A stretch of 64,000 nucleotides of DNA, from positions 2,046,001-2,110,000 of the forward strand of contig JAGMUV010000008.1 in assembly GCA_020744425.1 (NCBI GenBank), read 5' to 3'. This DNA is from Dactylonectria macrodidyma. Taxonomy: Eukaryota; Ascomycota; Sordariomycetes; Hypocreales; Nectriaceae. A program made the translations under genes and the position numbers. Under the pieces are notes generated by a model, which worked only from the letters and a program-made list of their open reading frames with translations, ran no database searches and had not been told where the DNA came from. Shown piece by piece: positions 47,228 through 58,896 of the stretch (positions are counted from its first letter, which is position 1; each line of letters opens with the position of its first letter).

Positions 47228-48461
47228 TCACAAGCTCTCCATCTGCGTGTCTGCTTCTGCCCCAGGCCAATCCTCCTCCACATTTTCTATGCCGCCGTAC
47301 AATCCCTGGAATCCTGGTCTCTGCATGCCCACAGGACTGCCAGTATGCCTGGCTTGGGGACCCCAACTGTCGACAGAGGTTGTCTCCGTGATAGTCCGAT
47401 CACGCCGTTCTCTAACAGGCGCCGTGTAAGATCCATCGAATCTGCTTTGGTGCCGGGCTTCTGGCAGCTGCTGCGGTGTCTGTGGCTGCTCAGTTGTCGA
47501 GCCTCCGTCATTGTACACCGGAATCCCTCTTGACGTAGCGACTCTGGTGTTGAACTGCGCCATGACCCCCTCTGTAGAATAGGGTCTCGGTGCTGCTCGG
47601 GGACTGTCTGGGGTTGATGCCCGTCTCCTATATCTTCGTCCCTGTGTACTGGGGGAATATGTGTTGGGGATCGCATGCCCAACCTGTTGCTGAATCTGTG
47701 GACCGTCATTGACGAGTGGGTTCGTAGGGTTCCATCCCACATCATAATCGGCTGGTGTGCCAGCATCGTGTGGTAGAAAATTTCGTCTTCCTGAGTGTAG
47801 CCCATCGATTGATTGTCCGGTCTTAGCCTGAACACCAGTATTGTTACAGGGTGATCGTCACATCGATTGATGCTAAGACTCACAGTTGTCGTCCTGGCTA
47901 CCGTTGAGATCGGAGACGGAATTGCGCTTCTGAATGGTAGTTCGAACGTAGACAACCCAATTGGCAGCTCCTCTGAAGCATCCTGAAGCCCCCGTGGCGC
48001 ATGGCCTTGGGCCACTGCCCCCGCGTCATCTTCTGCTAGGGGTTCGTTGGTAAATCATCTTCGAGCCGAGTCTCTTCTAGCTCACCAAGAATGAATTCAG
48101 GGAGGATCGAGGCACTACGCCGCATGGAATGCAGCGGCGGCAGATGCTGATCAAAGGCCATCAACGATCTGGCATTATGGGCGCCAATGGGTCCGGGGTC
48201 CTCGGAACTAGGTTCAGACCTCAATGATCTCCATCTGCTCTGATGATCAAGACCATGAGTGACCAACTCGTGCTCATCAACAACTGTCAGCACAGGAAGG
48301 CATTCGTCTGTCGGCAGATGGCTGTCGGAGGAATGAGCTCTTCTGTGGGACACTGATGAGCTGTGATTCTTCCTCAGGTACTGCCTGTATATCAGTCGGC
48401 GTTCAAAGTCCTTGACCTCGACATGTGTCAATGTGATGGCTGTCGGCTTAACGCGGAGCAT
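47228..48461 (-). CDS. Unrecognised disordered fungal protein
   Basis: Three exons join in phase: 48086-48461, 47884-48035 and 47228-47827 (375 aa). I do not recognise it. The first 35 residues (MLRVKPTAITLTHVEVKDFE, then RRLIYRQYLRK) look ordered and basic. The frame is closed by a TGA 24 nt upstream of this ATG with no AG acceptor between, so the start is well fixed. The rest is rich in Ser, Pro, His, Arg and Gln with no predicted fold, and ends acidic (NVEEDWPGAEADTQ). Introns of 50 and 56 nt have GTGAGC and GTGAGT donors and correct phase, which supports a real gene. No transmembrane segment or enzyme motif is visible. Confidence 0.7.
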
Positions 48462-50090
48462 CTTGAGATATTCGGCCAGATGTCACACTCGGATCAGCAG
48501 ACGTAAGAAACTCGCAACCATATCCGCGAGAGTCCTTGGTTCTTCACAACTGCTGACTATCTGGAGACCTCATGGCTTCAACGCGCCTGACTCTTAGCAC
48601 ATCCAAGTGCTTTGAGAAGTAGGTATGGTACCAGCCTACCTACCTTCCCATCCGAAGACGTGGAAACGAGGGGAAGGGTCGCGGGTGATGGGCAAAGGTG
48701 CTAAGCAAGTGCTACTATCGGCTACGTAAGCATGGCAGGTAGCATTGGTAAGAACAGTCATTCACGACACCATAAATCAGTCCTCCCAGCGCCCAAAAAA
48801 GTCCGACTTCTATTCATATCTTCATACGGAGGGGCCAACACGACTTTACTACGGAGTAGATGCTGTTGCTGGGGCTGTGAACCGCACTCTGTAGCTGGCA
48901 CCAAGCGGATTCGATACAGTGGTTTCTCGTATGGACAGAACGGGTACGGATGAGGAGTGGTATGATTCGCTCTTAGCATGCCTTACTAAGGTATTGCATA
49001 GCCATTGAAGGACTAGGCAGCCGGTCCATATCTCAAGGCAAACTTAATAAGCAAGAACCGTTGAATACCTACATACGTATGAGGTGCGTAAACAATATTT
49101 CTTCCTACGCTACCAACGTTTCACTGTGGGCGTTGGGAGACTACGTGATCTCGTGTGTGCCTGAGCGATTCACCCTATCAATGAGACGCGGTTTTTGACG
49201 CGGCAAGTTGGCAATTAACGCGAGTTGAAAGCTTTCAAGTGCCACGCAAAGTCACATTATGACACTTGATGCCATTGACAATTGCTCCTACCACCCTACG
49301 GCGCCGTCAATTTGCTCATCCATCCGACGAAATCAACGAATAGACGCAGTGGATGTGTGGTGGTCCTGGTATGATACCGTAGGCTGATTCCCAGCTCCAC
49401 GGAAGATTGTCTGGGGTGTGCCACGCCCCAGTGGCAACTGCCAACTAAGCTGTGGCCGGTACTGCCAGCGCCCAGCTGTGCCACCAGCCGCCTAAACGAG
49501 GAACCATTAATAGGTAGCCTGTTACAGAGTGCATGCTCCTTCGTACGTGCGGAGCACTCATGAGGATTGCGACGCGTCAGTCCAGCCCAGTTTGGTCGCG
49601 CTCTTCCCAGCTTCCCAGCTTCCGAGACGTGCGTGCATGCCGTAATAAATTTAGTCTTACGGAGCAGCGGTAATCTGTCTGTGAAATTACAAGGAATACC
49701 TCGAGCACGCTATTGACGCTACCTGGCCGTGGCGACGGGCGCCTTCACGGTTGGCTGTTGGATGCAGAACCAGGGAGACTTTTGTTGGCCTGGTCAACGG
49801 TGGACGGGATGAACGAAGAGGGTTGGAACAAATTACTTGCCAGGGACCCCCAAGCAGGTAACTTCAGGTGTAGGCATCCTGGCATGTAATTACTGTAAAG
49901 GTTCGCTCACCAGCATGGCAGAGCCCACAGCGGCATTGCAGCGGTGCTGAACTTTGGTACCCTGGCAAGGTGCCTGGCGCTTGGCTGAATGAGTCGTACT
50001 TTCAGGCTGGCCCCATCGAGTCGGACAAGCTGGACACAGTGGACAGTTCCATTTTAGGTACCTTCTCACACCATGGTCGCCAAGGAAGCA

Positions 50091-50113
50091 TACCTAGGTA
50101 CCTAGGTAGGTAG
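50091..50113. repeat. TACCTAGG palindromic array
   Basis: Overlapping palindromes of CCTAGG and GGTACC form a 23 nt array. Related TACCTA/TAGGTA blocks recur in several other intergenic regions of the window. Confidence 0.7.
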
Positions 50114-50581
50114 CAAAAGCCCACCAGGTTCAGGTTGTTGTAGCTCACGTACTGTACCTAATAAGGTACGAACACAGGCTGCTCTACTGAGGACTGATCA
50201 CTGAGGCGTATCTAATCTCACCAGCTCACCTCATCCGCCAGCCACGCCCGAGACGGGAGGTACCAACCAACACCCTTCCACTGGCTCCATGGTACCGACA
50301 TTTGTGCATTCTTCAGCAATTCCCCCGTACCACGTACATAGCACAGAGCATCCTGGCTGCGATCCGACAGCCTGAGGTGTCTCTCTTGCAGCATCGTTTC
50401 CGGGCTCCGTCCCTCCCAGAGAGACAAAGGTACAGCCCCCGACGCCTGCAGACCGGGCTGATGAACTGTCACTCCCGTCCGTCCCAAAACGCGTTCGCTG
50501 CTAACCAATTTCCCCGACAGCACCACCGCCGGTGATGCTGCATGGTCCACGGATACGCCGTCGTCAGTGGCCGACTGTTCT

Positions 50582-50599
50582 CGTCCACGTCCACGTCCA
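50582..50599 (+). repeat. CGTCCA triplet repeat
   Basis: Three exact copies of CGTCCA lie about 100 nt upstream of the kinase ATG, probably in the 5' leader. Confidence 0.7.
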
Positions 50600-50702
50600 C
50601 GACCCGTCCCTCTCTTCTCGAGCGCCTCTCGAGCGCTTCTTTTCCTCCTCACCCAACCGCCCCTGAGGTCAACCCCAGGGCTCGCTCCATCACATTGTCA
50701 CC

Positions 50703-53102
50703 ATGAACGGGGACCTGAGCCTTTCTCAGGCTCTGGGCGGCCTTCGCATCGCCAACCCCGACGACGCTGCTGAGGCTGCTTCTGCCTCTGCTTCTCGTCC
50801 TCAAGCAGAACCCCTAGCCCATACCATCCAGCTCGATCCTATTGATGCCAGTGTCGAATCCATTCTCCACGACCCCCGACTCGCCCCGCCCACCCGGCAA
50901 CCCGATCTCACTCCAGACCCTGGGGCTAGCGACGCCTTCCAACAGTCCCCTCAACCCGACATGTCAAGGTTATCCATCTACGGCTTGCCCAACACCCCCG
51001 ATCCTGCCCAAAACTATCTCGCCGACGTGTCCAGCCAGCGGGACCCTCAACCACCCTACAACTCTAGCGGCCAAGTACATCATCCACCGGCAGCTTCTCC
51101 ATTGCCGCCTAGGAGGAGCTCTAGAGGCATGGCCGGAGGCTACGTCTCCGCTGCCGGCGGTTCCCAATCGACCTCCCCATACGCCGGCGACGCCCAAGCA
51201 CCCACGAGCAGCGAGGAATGGAAGGACCGTGGCGCTGCAGTAGGTGTTCGCCGAGAGGTCGATGCAAATGGCCGGACGGTTGTTCGACAGGTCAAGAAGG
51301 GCGTCCGCGACTTCAACTTTGGTCGCGTTCTTGGTGAGGGCTCCTACAGCAGTGTATACCTCGCCACCGACCGCCAGACACTCAAGGAATATGCTATCAA
51401 GGTGCTCGAAAAGAGACACATCATCAAGGAGAAGAAGATAAAATATGTCAACATCGAGAAGAACACGCTGAACCGTCTTACAGAGCACCCAGGCATTGTT
51501 CGATTGTACTACACATTTCAGGACGAAACATCCCTGTACTACGTCCTGGATTTGTGCAATGGTGGTGAGCTCCTCGGTGTGCTGAAGAAGACGGGAACCT
51601 TCGACGTGGAATGTACGAGGTTCTATGGCGCCCAGATCCTTGACTCTATCGACTACATGCACTCCCGAGGTGTCATCCATCGAGATCTAAAGCCGGAGAA
51701 TGTGCTCCTTGATGACCAAATGAATGTCAAGATCACCGACTTTGGAACCGCCAAGTTACTCAGGGATCCTCGCGACACTAGGAACCCAGGCCCATCTGAT
51801 CGTGGAGTGCCCGACCCAGGGCGAAATGACGGCGAAGATGATGGCCGCGCAGCATCCTTCGTGGGAACTGCCGAGTACGTGAGCCCTGAGCTCCTAACAC
51901 ACAAGAATGCCTGCAAGGCTAGTGATTTGTGGGCTTTTGGGTGCATTATCTACCAGCTCCTGGCAGGACGCCCACCATTCAAAGGGGGCAGCGAGTACCT
52001 AACCTTCCAGAAAATTGTCAACCTCGAGTACGAGTTCCCCGCTGGCTTCCCCCCCGCGGCACGGGATCTAGTGGACCGGTGTCTAGTTCTTGATCCAGCC
52101 CGCCGACTCACCATTGAGCACATCAAGAACCACGAATTCTTCGACGGTCAGCCATTTGGGAAGGGTTTGTGGAGATCCAAGGCGCCAAGGCTGCGTCCAT
52201 ATATCCCGCCCTCCCAGGAGCCAACCGTCATTCAGCTCAATGGCTTTTCTAGTACACCAATGTCGACGTCAAACTCGAGAGGCCCCCCTCAATCACAGAC
52301 CAACCCTGCCAATGGAAGCAGTCGACCGGCAAGGATCATCACCGAATTGCCCCCTCCCACACAACTCGATATTGAATGGTCACCAGTACTCACGAGGAAC
52401 AACGAGCGTATCCTGAAATTGGGCGACCTGATGGTTGTGGCTACGCCACTACCCTCCAGCCCTCACGGGAAAGGTTCAGACGAGGGGCACAAAAAGCTAT
52501 CCCGATTTTTCGGAGGAAGCACGACCAAAAAACGACAGCGCCTAGTGATGATCACGTCCAGTGGTCGTATTGTGCTTGCTCCGGCGGGCGGCGAAGAGAA
52601 ACGAGCAAAGCAGGAGATATCGCTGATGGCTCAAGACTGCTCATGGAGAACTCAAAAGGACGCAAAGGGCCAAATTGTGTGGTGTGTCGACACGGCAAGT
52701 TTCCCCCCACCGATATTTTTTGTGATTTTTATTAATGTTTGTGATTAGGGCGGTCAACATTATACTTTTGAGGAAGTCAAATCTTCATCACCGCCTCTCG
52801 AAGGTGGATCATCTGCGGCAGCTGAGTGGATAGAGTGCTTAGAACGAGCAAGGGATCTTGCCATGTCTCAGAGCGTACCTACAAATTATGCTGGCGATAA
52901 TGGGTTTGCCGACATGTCTTCGACAGTGTCGAGCCCTGCGAGTACTCTTGGGGGCCGAGCCAATTACCCCGAAGGCTTCGGTGTCAGTGATCGACAAGGT
53001 CGCAATCATCTGAGCAAAAACCAGGCCGGCGAGGATCCGGCGCCGAAAAGGAATCGCTTCAGCAAGAGACAGTCAAGGAGTGGGCTGGGCTCTGCTTTTT
53101 GA
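50703..53102 (+). CDS. PDK1-type Ser/Thr kinase with PH domain (Pkh/Ksg1)
   Basis: Two exons, 50703-52694 and 52749-53102 (781 aa). A disordered N-terminus of about 200 residues precedes the kinase domain: glycine loop GEGSYSSV near 211, Lys in YAIKVLEKRH, HRDLKPEN (H326, D328) and DFG at D346. The activation segment ends SFVGTAEYVSPELL, the PDK1 T-loop whose Ser is autophosphorylated; before it sits a charged insert (RDPRDTRNPGPSDRGVPDPG). A PH-like region at about 560-700 (RILKLGDLMVVATPL, KKRQRLVMITSSGRIVL, WRTQKDAKGQIVWCVDT) follows. PDK1 kinases phosphorylate the T-loops of AGC kinases (Ypk, Pkc, Sch9) in growth and membrane-stress signalling. The intron starts with GC (GCAAGT), and removing it restores DTGGQHYTFEEV. 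The C-terminal 80 residues are basic and disordered. Confidence 0.94.
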
Positions 53103-54126
53103 AGAGAAATCACAATAAAGTCATGCACCAGTAGACTTGACTGCTACACGGCTACCTAGGCCGCGAGATTGATCTTCTTACCATTTTGCCTCTTACCTAT
53201 CACATTCAGTACAGTCCGGACATTGGCAGCGAGGCGCACTACTGTGGAGTTTCATTTCTTGTCAAGGATGGTGGACGCATTTCTTGGTGCATTTCAAGCA
53301 TTGAAGGAGGGTATCGCAGTCGCAGCAACTAGATACAACACTTGCAGCAGCCTTCAACACGGGGGCATCTCCTGCAAGCGCGTGTTGTCAACTTTCTGCT
53401 TCGGCAAGCAGACGACCCAACGCGAAAGGAGACACGTACTGACTGCACACGGTTTCGATGGAGAAGAATAATTCCAAGACGGGATTGCCAGACCTTGAAG
53501 ATTAATTGAATGGATCGTGGCGCCGCAAAGATGTTGACTAGAAGGTGGGAGAAGTTTGTCTTGTTCATTTGGCCTGGACAGGACAAGAACAGACAGGGTT
53601 GCGCAGGAGAGGGGAATTGGTAGATTGCCTGTCACTCTCAACCACAACTACAACATTCAACTATAATTAAAAATATCTAGGATTAGGTCAAGTCCTACAT
53701 GTAATAGGTTTACAGGTCGAAGTATGGAGTTTGGGGTTGGTGTAGCAGGGTTGGGTTTGAATCAACTTGTTTGCATCGTCTTGGTAGATAACACCGAAGA
53801 CGGAAACAGGGCAAGCACATGAACTGCCACCTTGAAAATACGAAAATCATTGAACCTTGTTCTGTCAGTTCAAACAGATTAACAGCACTGATAAGTACCT
53901 AGAAGTGAAGTGGCGAACATTGTCGTTATCTTATCGGCCATGAGCTTGAGTGGATAGGCCGGATTCCACGTGACCTGATCCTCATCCACTAGCGTTTTCT
54001 CGCGACGCAGTTGGGTGCCGTGCGATGCGACGCGACACGCCCATTCATCAAACTTCCTTATGCTCCACTGACCTACACCAGCGACGCCAATTGATCCTCG
54101 TCCAAACGATCGGAAAGCACCTCGCA
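53103..54126. other. Intergenic, kinase to SNF12
   Basis: Tandem intergenic region with the kinase 3' flank and the SNF12 promoter. No frame shows conserved features. Confidence 0.55.
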
Positions 54127-55802
54127 ATGCAGCAACAGTACCGCGCCTTTGCACAACAAGTGCCCCAGAGGTCGCCCCATGCGACTAATCAGCGAAGAGG
54201 CGGAATCGGTAAATCTACGACTCCAAACCGCTTGCCTGGCCCACCCGCTAACTCCAATGTCTAGGGCCTATGATGTCCTCGGGACCTCACCCTTCCGTCC
54301 CTCTCACTCAAGCCCAGCTTGCCCAGCAACAGCAGGCACAGGCGCATGCGAGCGAACTCGCCAAGCGACGCAGCCGGAAGCCTACCGACAAGAACATGCC
54401 CGAGGGTGTCGAGGACAGCATCATAGATCCCGAGGGTGTTCAACGGTACAAGGACTTGAAGGATGTTGAACGCCGACTCGATGCTACCCTGACGCGCAAG
54501 CGCCTGGATATTGTCGACAGTGCGACTCGTACTGCCAAGGTTGGTTGCCGGTTCTATTCTCGCGCAGCAGTATACTGACTCTAGGTTCTATGAATAGCGA
54601 TACAAGACTCTTCGAATTTGGATCAGCAACACGGTCGAGGACCAGATCTGGCAGAGCAACGGACTCAACGTCGACGCCTTCGACTTCGCCCCTAGTATGG
54701 AGGCCTCGTATCGTGTCAAGATCGAGGGCCGACTGCTCGATGACGAGGATGACGAGGACGCTCCGGCGTCAGCGAACGACTCCGGGGCTAAGGCGGAGCA
54801 GGATGGCGCAGGCCCATCGCCGCAGAAGGCCAAGGCGCAGACACCTCAGAAGCACCGGTTCTCGCACTTCTTCAAGGCCCTGACCGTCGACTTTGACCGT
54901 TCACGGTTCCGAAATGGTGCCGAGCAGACCGTGGAGTGGAAAAAACCAGATACTACGGCGAGAAACCCACCAAGCGCGAACTTGGCTGCCGCAGCCGACT
55001 TCGACGAGCTCACATTCAAGCGTAACGGAGATGAGAACACAAACATAACTATCAACCTCCACCGACAAGAGACTCCAGAGACGTACCAACTGAGCCCAGA
55101 GCTCGCCGAAGTGGTCGATATGACTGAGGCAACGCAGCAGGAGGCTGTCATGGGGTTATGGGAATACATCAAACTCCTGGGTCTTCAAGAGGACGAGGAG
55201 AAGCGAAACTTTCGCTGTGACGAGCTTTTGAAGAAGGTAGGTCTCATTTCACCCATATTTTCCAGGCTGGGCTAACGTTCGGGGTCTAGGTTGTAAAACG
55301 TGGAGATGTGGGATATATCCCGATGCTCAACGAATACGTCACACAGCATCTTCGTCCCCTCGCTCCTCTTCGCCTTCCTTATACTATCCGAATTGACCAG
55401 GAATTCCACAAAGATCCTCAACCGACCATCTACGACATCCAGGTCGCGGTGGAAGACTCATTCCGGGATTCTTTGTTGCCTCTAATCAACAACCCCCAGT
55501 ATGCAGCCATGCTCAAGGATGTGACAACTCTTGACGATCAGCTCGCGAGGGTCATCCAGGCCGTCGCCGTCTCTAAGGCCAAGCACTCCTTCTTCACATC
55601 GCTCAGTGAAGATCCCACCAACTTTGTCAAGAATTGGCTGAGTTCGCAGAAGAGAGATCTCGAGGTGATCATGGGAGAAGCCTCACGAGGGGGCGGTGAG
55701 CATGCGTCTGGTGACGAATGGCGCCGGGGCGGCAAGGACAGCGTCTGGGCTACACAGAATGCCCGGGAGAGTGTTAACGTCCTTCTCTCGAAACAGCGTT
55801 GA
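54127..55802 (+). CDS. SNF12: SWI/SNF-type remodelling complex subunit, SWIB domain (Snf12/Rsc6)
   Basis: Four exons (54127-54208, 54265-54539, 54598-55236, 55290-55802) give 502 aa. This is the BAF60/SWP73-type subunit of SWI/SNF-family chromatin remodellers. The N-terminus is Gln/Pro-rich (AQLAQQQQAQAHASELAKRR). The conserved core includes TLRIWISNTVEDQIWQ and YRVKIEGRLLDDEDDEDAP. The SWIB segment covers YQLSPELAEVVDMTEATQQE, AVMGLWEYIKLLGLQ and YIPMLNEYVTQHLRPL. The C-terminal helical part (QLARVIQAVAVSKAKHSFF) ends with SVWATQNARESVNVLLSKQR. Snf12 and Rsc6 are paralogues in yeast; filamentous fungi usually have one, so the protein may serve both complexes (inference). All introns are GT-AG; the first carries a GCTAAC branch site. 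Confidence 0.93.
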
Positions 55803-56208
55803 TTTGATGACACCAAGCTCTGTGTTCAAGGTTGCCAGGGGCATTTAGGAGTTAGGATTATGAGTCAATTAGACCCAAGTGTAGGACTCGATTGGCGTTG
55901 GCTGGGAGCGCATCTGGTGTACAATAATATCATGGGCCACCGCATTAACACGGCCAGGGATCTTCCCGTCACATTGTAATGCGTCTGATGTGTCTATCTG
56001 AGGTTTTTGTGTCCCAAAACACATTGTAGGTTTGTGACAATCCCGATTCTGAGGACGCTCATCCGCGGGCCTAAGTGATGCTCAATCAAGGGAAGGAAAT
56101 GACAACGCCGTTGTAAATGAGTATAGTGGTCGGTACAAGTAGAGACATGGCAAGAAAAAGGACCTGGGGGCTATAATGACAAGAAGCATTGATTCCGCCA
56201 TTTGCACA
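55803..56208. other. Convergent 3' region, SNF12 / HYM1
   Basis: The 406 nt between two convergent stops contain no open frame of note. Confidence 0.6.
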
Positions 56209-57522
56209 TCACCGCTGGGGTGGCACCGGAACCGCTGGCATGTTGCGAATCTGCTTGATCAAGAACTCCCTCTCATCAATGAACTGCTCGTCATCTGTGC
56301 GATCTTCAAGGAAGTGTGAGAGGAAGGCAAGAAGTTTTTCGCGGTTCATCAAGAGGATTTTCTGAACGGCGATTGACTTGTGGGGGTTCGCAACGAAGAC
56401 CTTGAAAACGTGGAAGCCTTCGTACTGAACCATTTTCCTATCATCGCGGAGCAAGTTCATGCAGATTTTGAGGTGCTCGCCACGATCGACGTAGGCGGTC
56501 ATAACGCTGTAGTTGGAGCGGTCTAATAGGATTTCACCAAGCAGCTTGATGGATTGGCGCTTGGTGACATAGCTGTTGGATTGAACCAATATGTTGTTGT
56601 ACTTGTCAAAAAACAGGTCGAAGTTGGCAGACAAGTACCTCGGCACTAATTCCTTGTGTCGAGTTAGGAGTTCCTGGGAAAAGCATAAGTTTGCGGTCTT
56701 TTTGATGCACTGAATATCTGGCCGTATGGCTCTACTTACCCGGAAGGTAGTGAATGCATCGGCAGCAACCTCGAATGAACTCTTGTCAACCCAGTCGAAG
56801 AACCTCCAAAAAACACCCCTGCCGCTCTGGGGTCGATCGCGATCGATAGCATTGAGGCCCTTGGAACTGGATCCGGGCTCATCTCCATCATCGTAGAGGA
56901 TAATGGCGGCGGCAGCTTCATTCTTGAGCAGCTCTCGAAGAACGGAGCCGGCAGGTGTAGCGCTTTCTTTGTGGTCATACCCACGGCACAACTCAACGAG
57001 CACTTGTGGTCGGTTGCAGACAACGTATGATAGTGCGATGGGATCGCTTTTGGGGGCGGCAGTGGCGGGGCGGAAGCGGAAGACGTAGGAGAATATGACC
57101 TGGGTGTCTTTGCGGGACTCGAAGGGTAGGCGGAACAGGTTGACGGCGAGGAGATGGAGGAGATCTTCGTCGATTAGGCCAGTGACGAGTTGATAGATTT
57201 GTTCGGGGGAGCTGTCGGCCTCTTGCGCCCATGTTAGTCGAGTCGTTCTCTATGGAAGAAGGGAGGTGTAGGGGTATCGGGGGGGTAGAGAGGTGGTAGT
57301 CGTACCGTGGGTTCCTTGGAGAATGACCTTCATCTGACTCAATACCCGTGCCAACTCCTCTGCCTGAGACGGTCAGTAAGTACAAGGAAGTGGTCAATGC
57401 CGTCCTGGGGTGACAACCTTGGAGACACCATTGGGACCTTCGAGCTTCAAGATGTGTTCGCGGGCTTGCTTGGGTAAGTCGGTGACGGTCCGTGTTCGGG
57501 CCCTGCCGAATAAGAAGGACAT
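56209..57522 (-). CDS. HYM1: Mo25-family scaffold (Hym1/HymA)
   Basis: Four exons: 57418-57522, 57306-57363, 56740-57221 and 56209-56673 (369 aa). Mo25 proteins are helical-repeat scaffolds that activate GCK/STE20 kinases; fungal Hym1 belongs to the RAM/morphogenesis network with Kic1 and the Cbk1/COT1 kinase, affecting polarity, hyphal growth and conidiation. The sequence shows SFLFGRARTRTV, VVCNRPQVLVELCRGYDHKE, FFDWVDKSSFEVAADAFTTF, ELLTRHKELVPRYLSANFD, YVTKRQSIKLLGEILLDRSN and YEGFHVFKVFVANPHKS. All are typical Mo25 blocks. The third intron (56674-56739) is 66 nt and frame-neutral; splicing it out restores the conserved FTTFRELLTRHK. A non-conserved insert (DDGDEPGSSSKGLNAIDRDR) lies in the middle. 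Confidence 0.95.
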
Positions 57523-58896
57523 GGTGATCTGATGTGTCGCGTCGAATAGAGTGACAAGCTCTTCTTGCAACCAAGCTTCTCCCGAACGGCTTTCGGGATC
57601 AGGTCTTGTGATATCGCAATGTGGTGAGGCGGCACCGAATGCAGGCTCAGCTTCCGTTGTTGGGTTGTGAGAGAGGTAGCTCCGACGGTGAGGTCCACGT
57701 ACTGGTACGGCTGTCAGTACCAGTCGATCGAGTGTGTCGAGGAGAAGTAACGCAGTCGAGGCTACTCGGAGGTGCGACCAGAGGGAGACGGAGCCGGTTG
57801 TAAGTGCGTGTTATGACCTAGGAAACCATCTACATGCTTTGGCCGGGTGGTTATTGTTTGTTTGATTACTAGCAAGTTACCCAGGTACGTGACGGCAGGG
57901 GCGATGAGCGCACGCACCATGGAGACCATTCCACTAGCTCCAGTACCCATGGGGAGGGGCTTTCAGGGACAAAACATTGGCGGCGAGGACAAGCAAGATT
58001 TGATTATTCTGTAGATGTCGTCTAAGCCTATATTCGTAAGCGGGGGTTTCTATTTTCAAATGGCTCGATAAGCATTGATGGACTCTATGCCAATATGTAG
58101 AGATTATTTGGGAGCGAGATAGGCTGTGTAGGATTTTGTTGCTCGACCTTTCGACGGCTCGTTTTTATTGTGTTGCCGGCCTGATGTTATTCTGGGCTTA
58201 CTGCAGTAATGTAGGTAGGTACCTTAGGCGAGTGTCAAGGGCGCTAGGGCGATCAGCAGGGGATGGCTATGGCCCATGGGTGCCTCATGGTACCCAAGGG
58301 AAACCGCATTTCCCCGCCGAGTCAGACAACCTACCGCTTATGGAGGGGCAGTCACCTATTCCATCTGGTCGATTCGGAAGATGTCTTGCTCCCAGGTACC
58401 CTCTACCTGGTTGCTGACTGGAGCATTGCGCGGGGCTGCTCCAACAGGCGACACATATGCATGTCACTTTTACCTATCGTGGGTAAGGCATCCCACCATG
58501 GAAATGGAGGCTGCTTTGGTCCAAGGGCGATGCGGGGCGCACTTTTTCCCCCACCTCGACTTGACTCACCCACCATCCCACCACACATCCCACCACTCAT
58601 CCAGCGCACCATCGCGAGGTGCTCTTTTCTTCTGAAATCCGCCACTGCGTGTAACCCTTGACTTGATCGAATCTGGGGGAACGGATTCCAAAGATCCCGC
58701 GTGCTGACTAGATTTACCTGGAGACAGTCATTGAAAGTGAGTCACGACTCTATTGTGCTGTGTTGCTTCTTTCGACACGAGTACTTCCGCGTTCCTCTCC
58801 ATCATTTGTGTTTTCCGCTCTTCCCTTTAGCTTTTCTCTCTCTTTAAACCCTTCTTGCTAACACTAGACTGACTGCCTCTCGTAGCCACCGCCGTC
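57523..58896. other. Divergent intergenic region, HYM1 / ILS1
   Basis: 1.4 kb between divergent starts. A TAGGTAGGTACCTTAGG block is at 58212-58228. The 130 nt before the ILS1 ATG are CT-rich and contain possible leader-intron ends, GTGAGT near 58738 and CTCGTAG near 58884. No coding frame is convincing. Confidence 0.5.

Larger units (their letters stand above)
48462..50702. other. Divergent intergenic region upstream of PDK1-like gene
   Basis: A 2.2 kb region between divergent starts. It carries a palindromic TACCTAGG array at 50091-50113, a short CTTCCCAG repeat near 49605-49622 and a CGTCCA triplet repeat at 50582-50599 in the kinase leader. Only weak, short frames are present. Confidence 0.55.
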
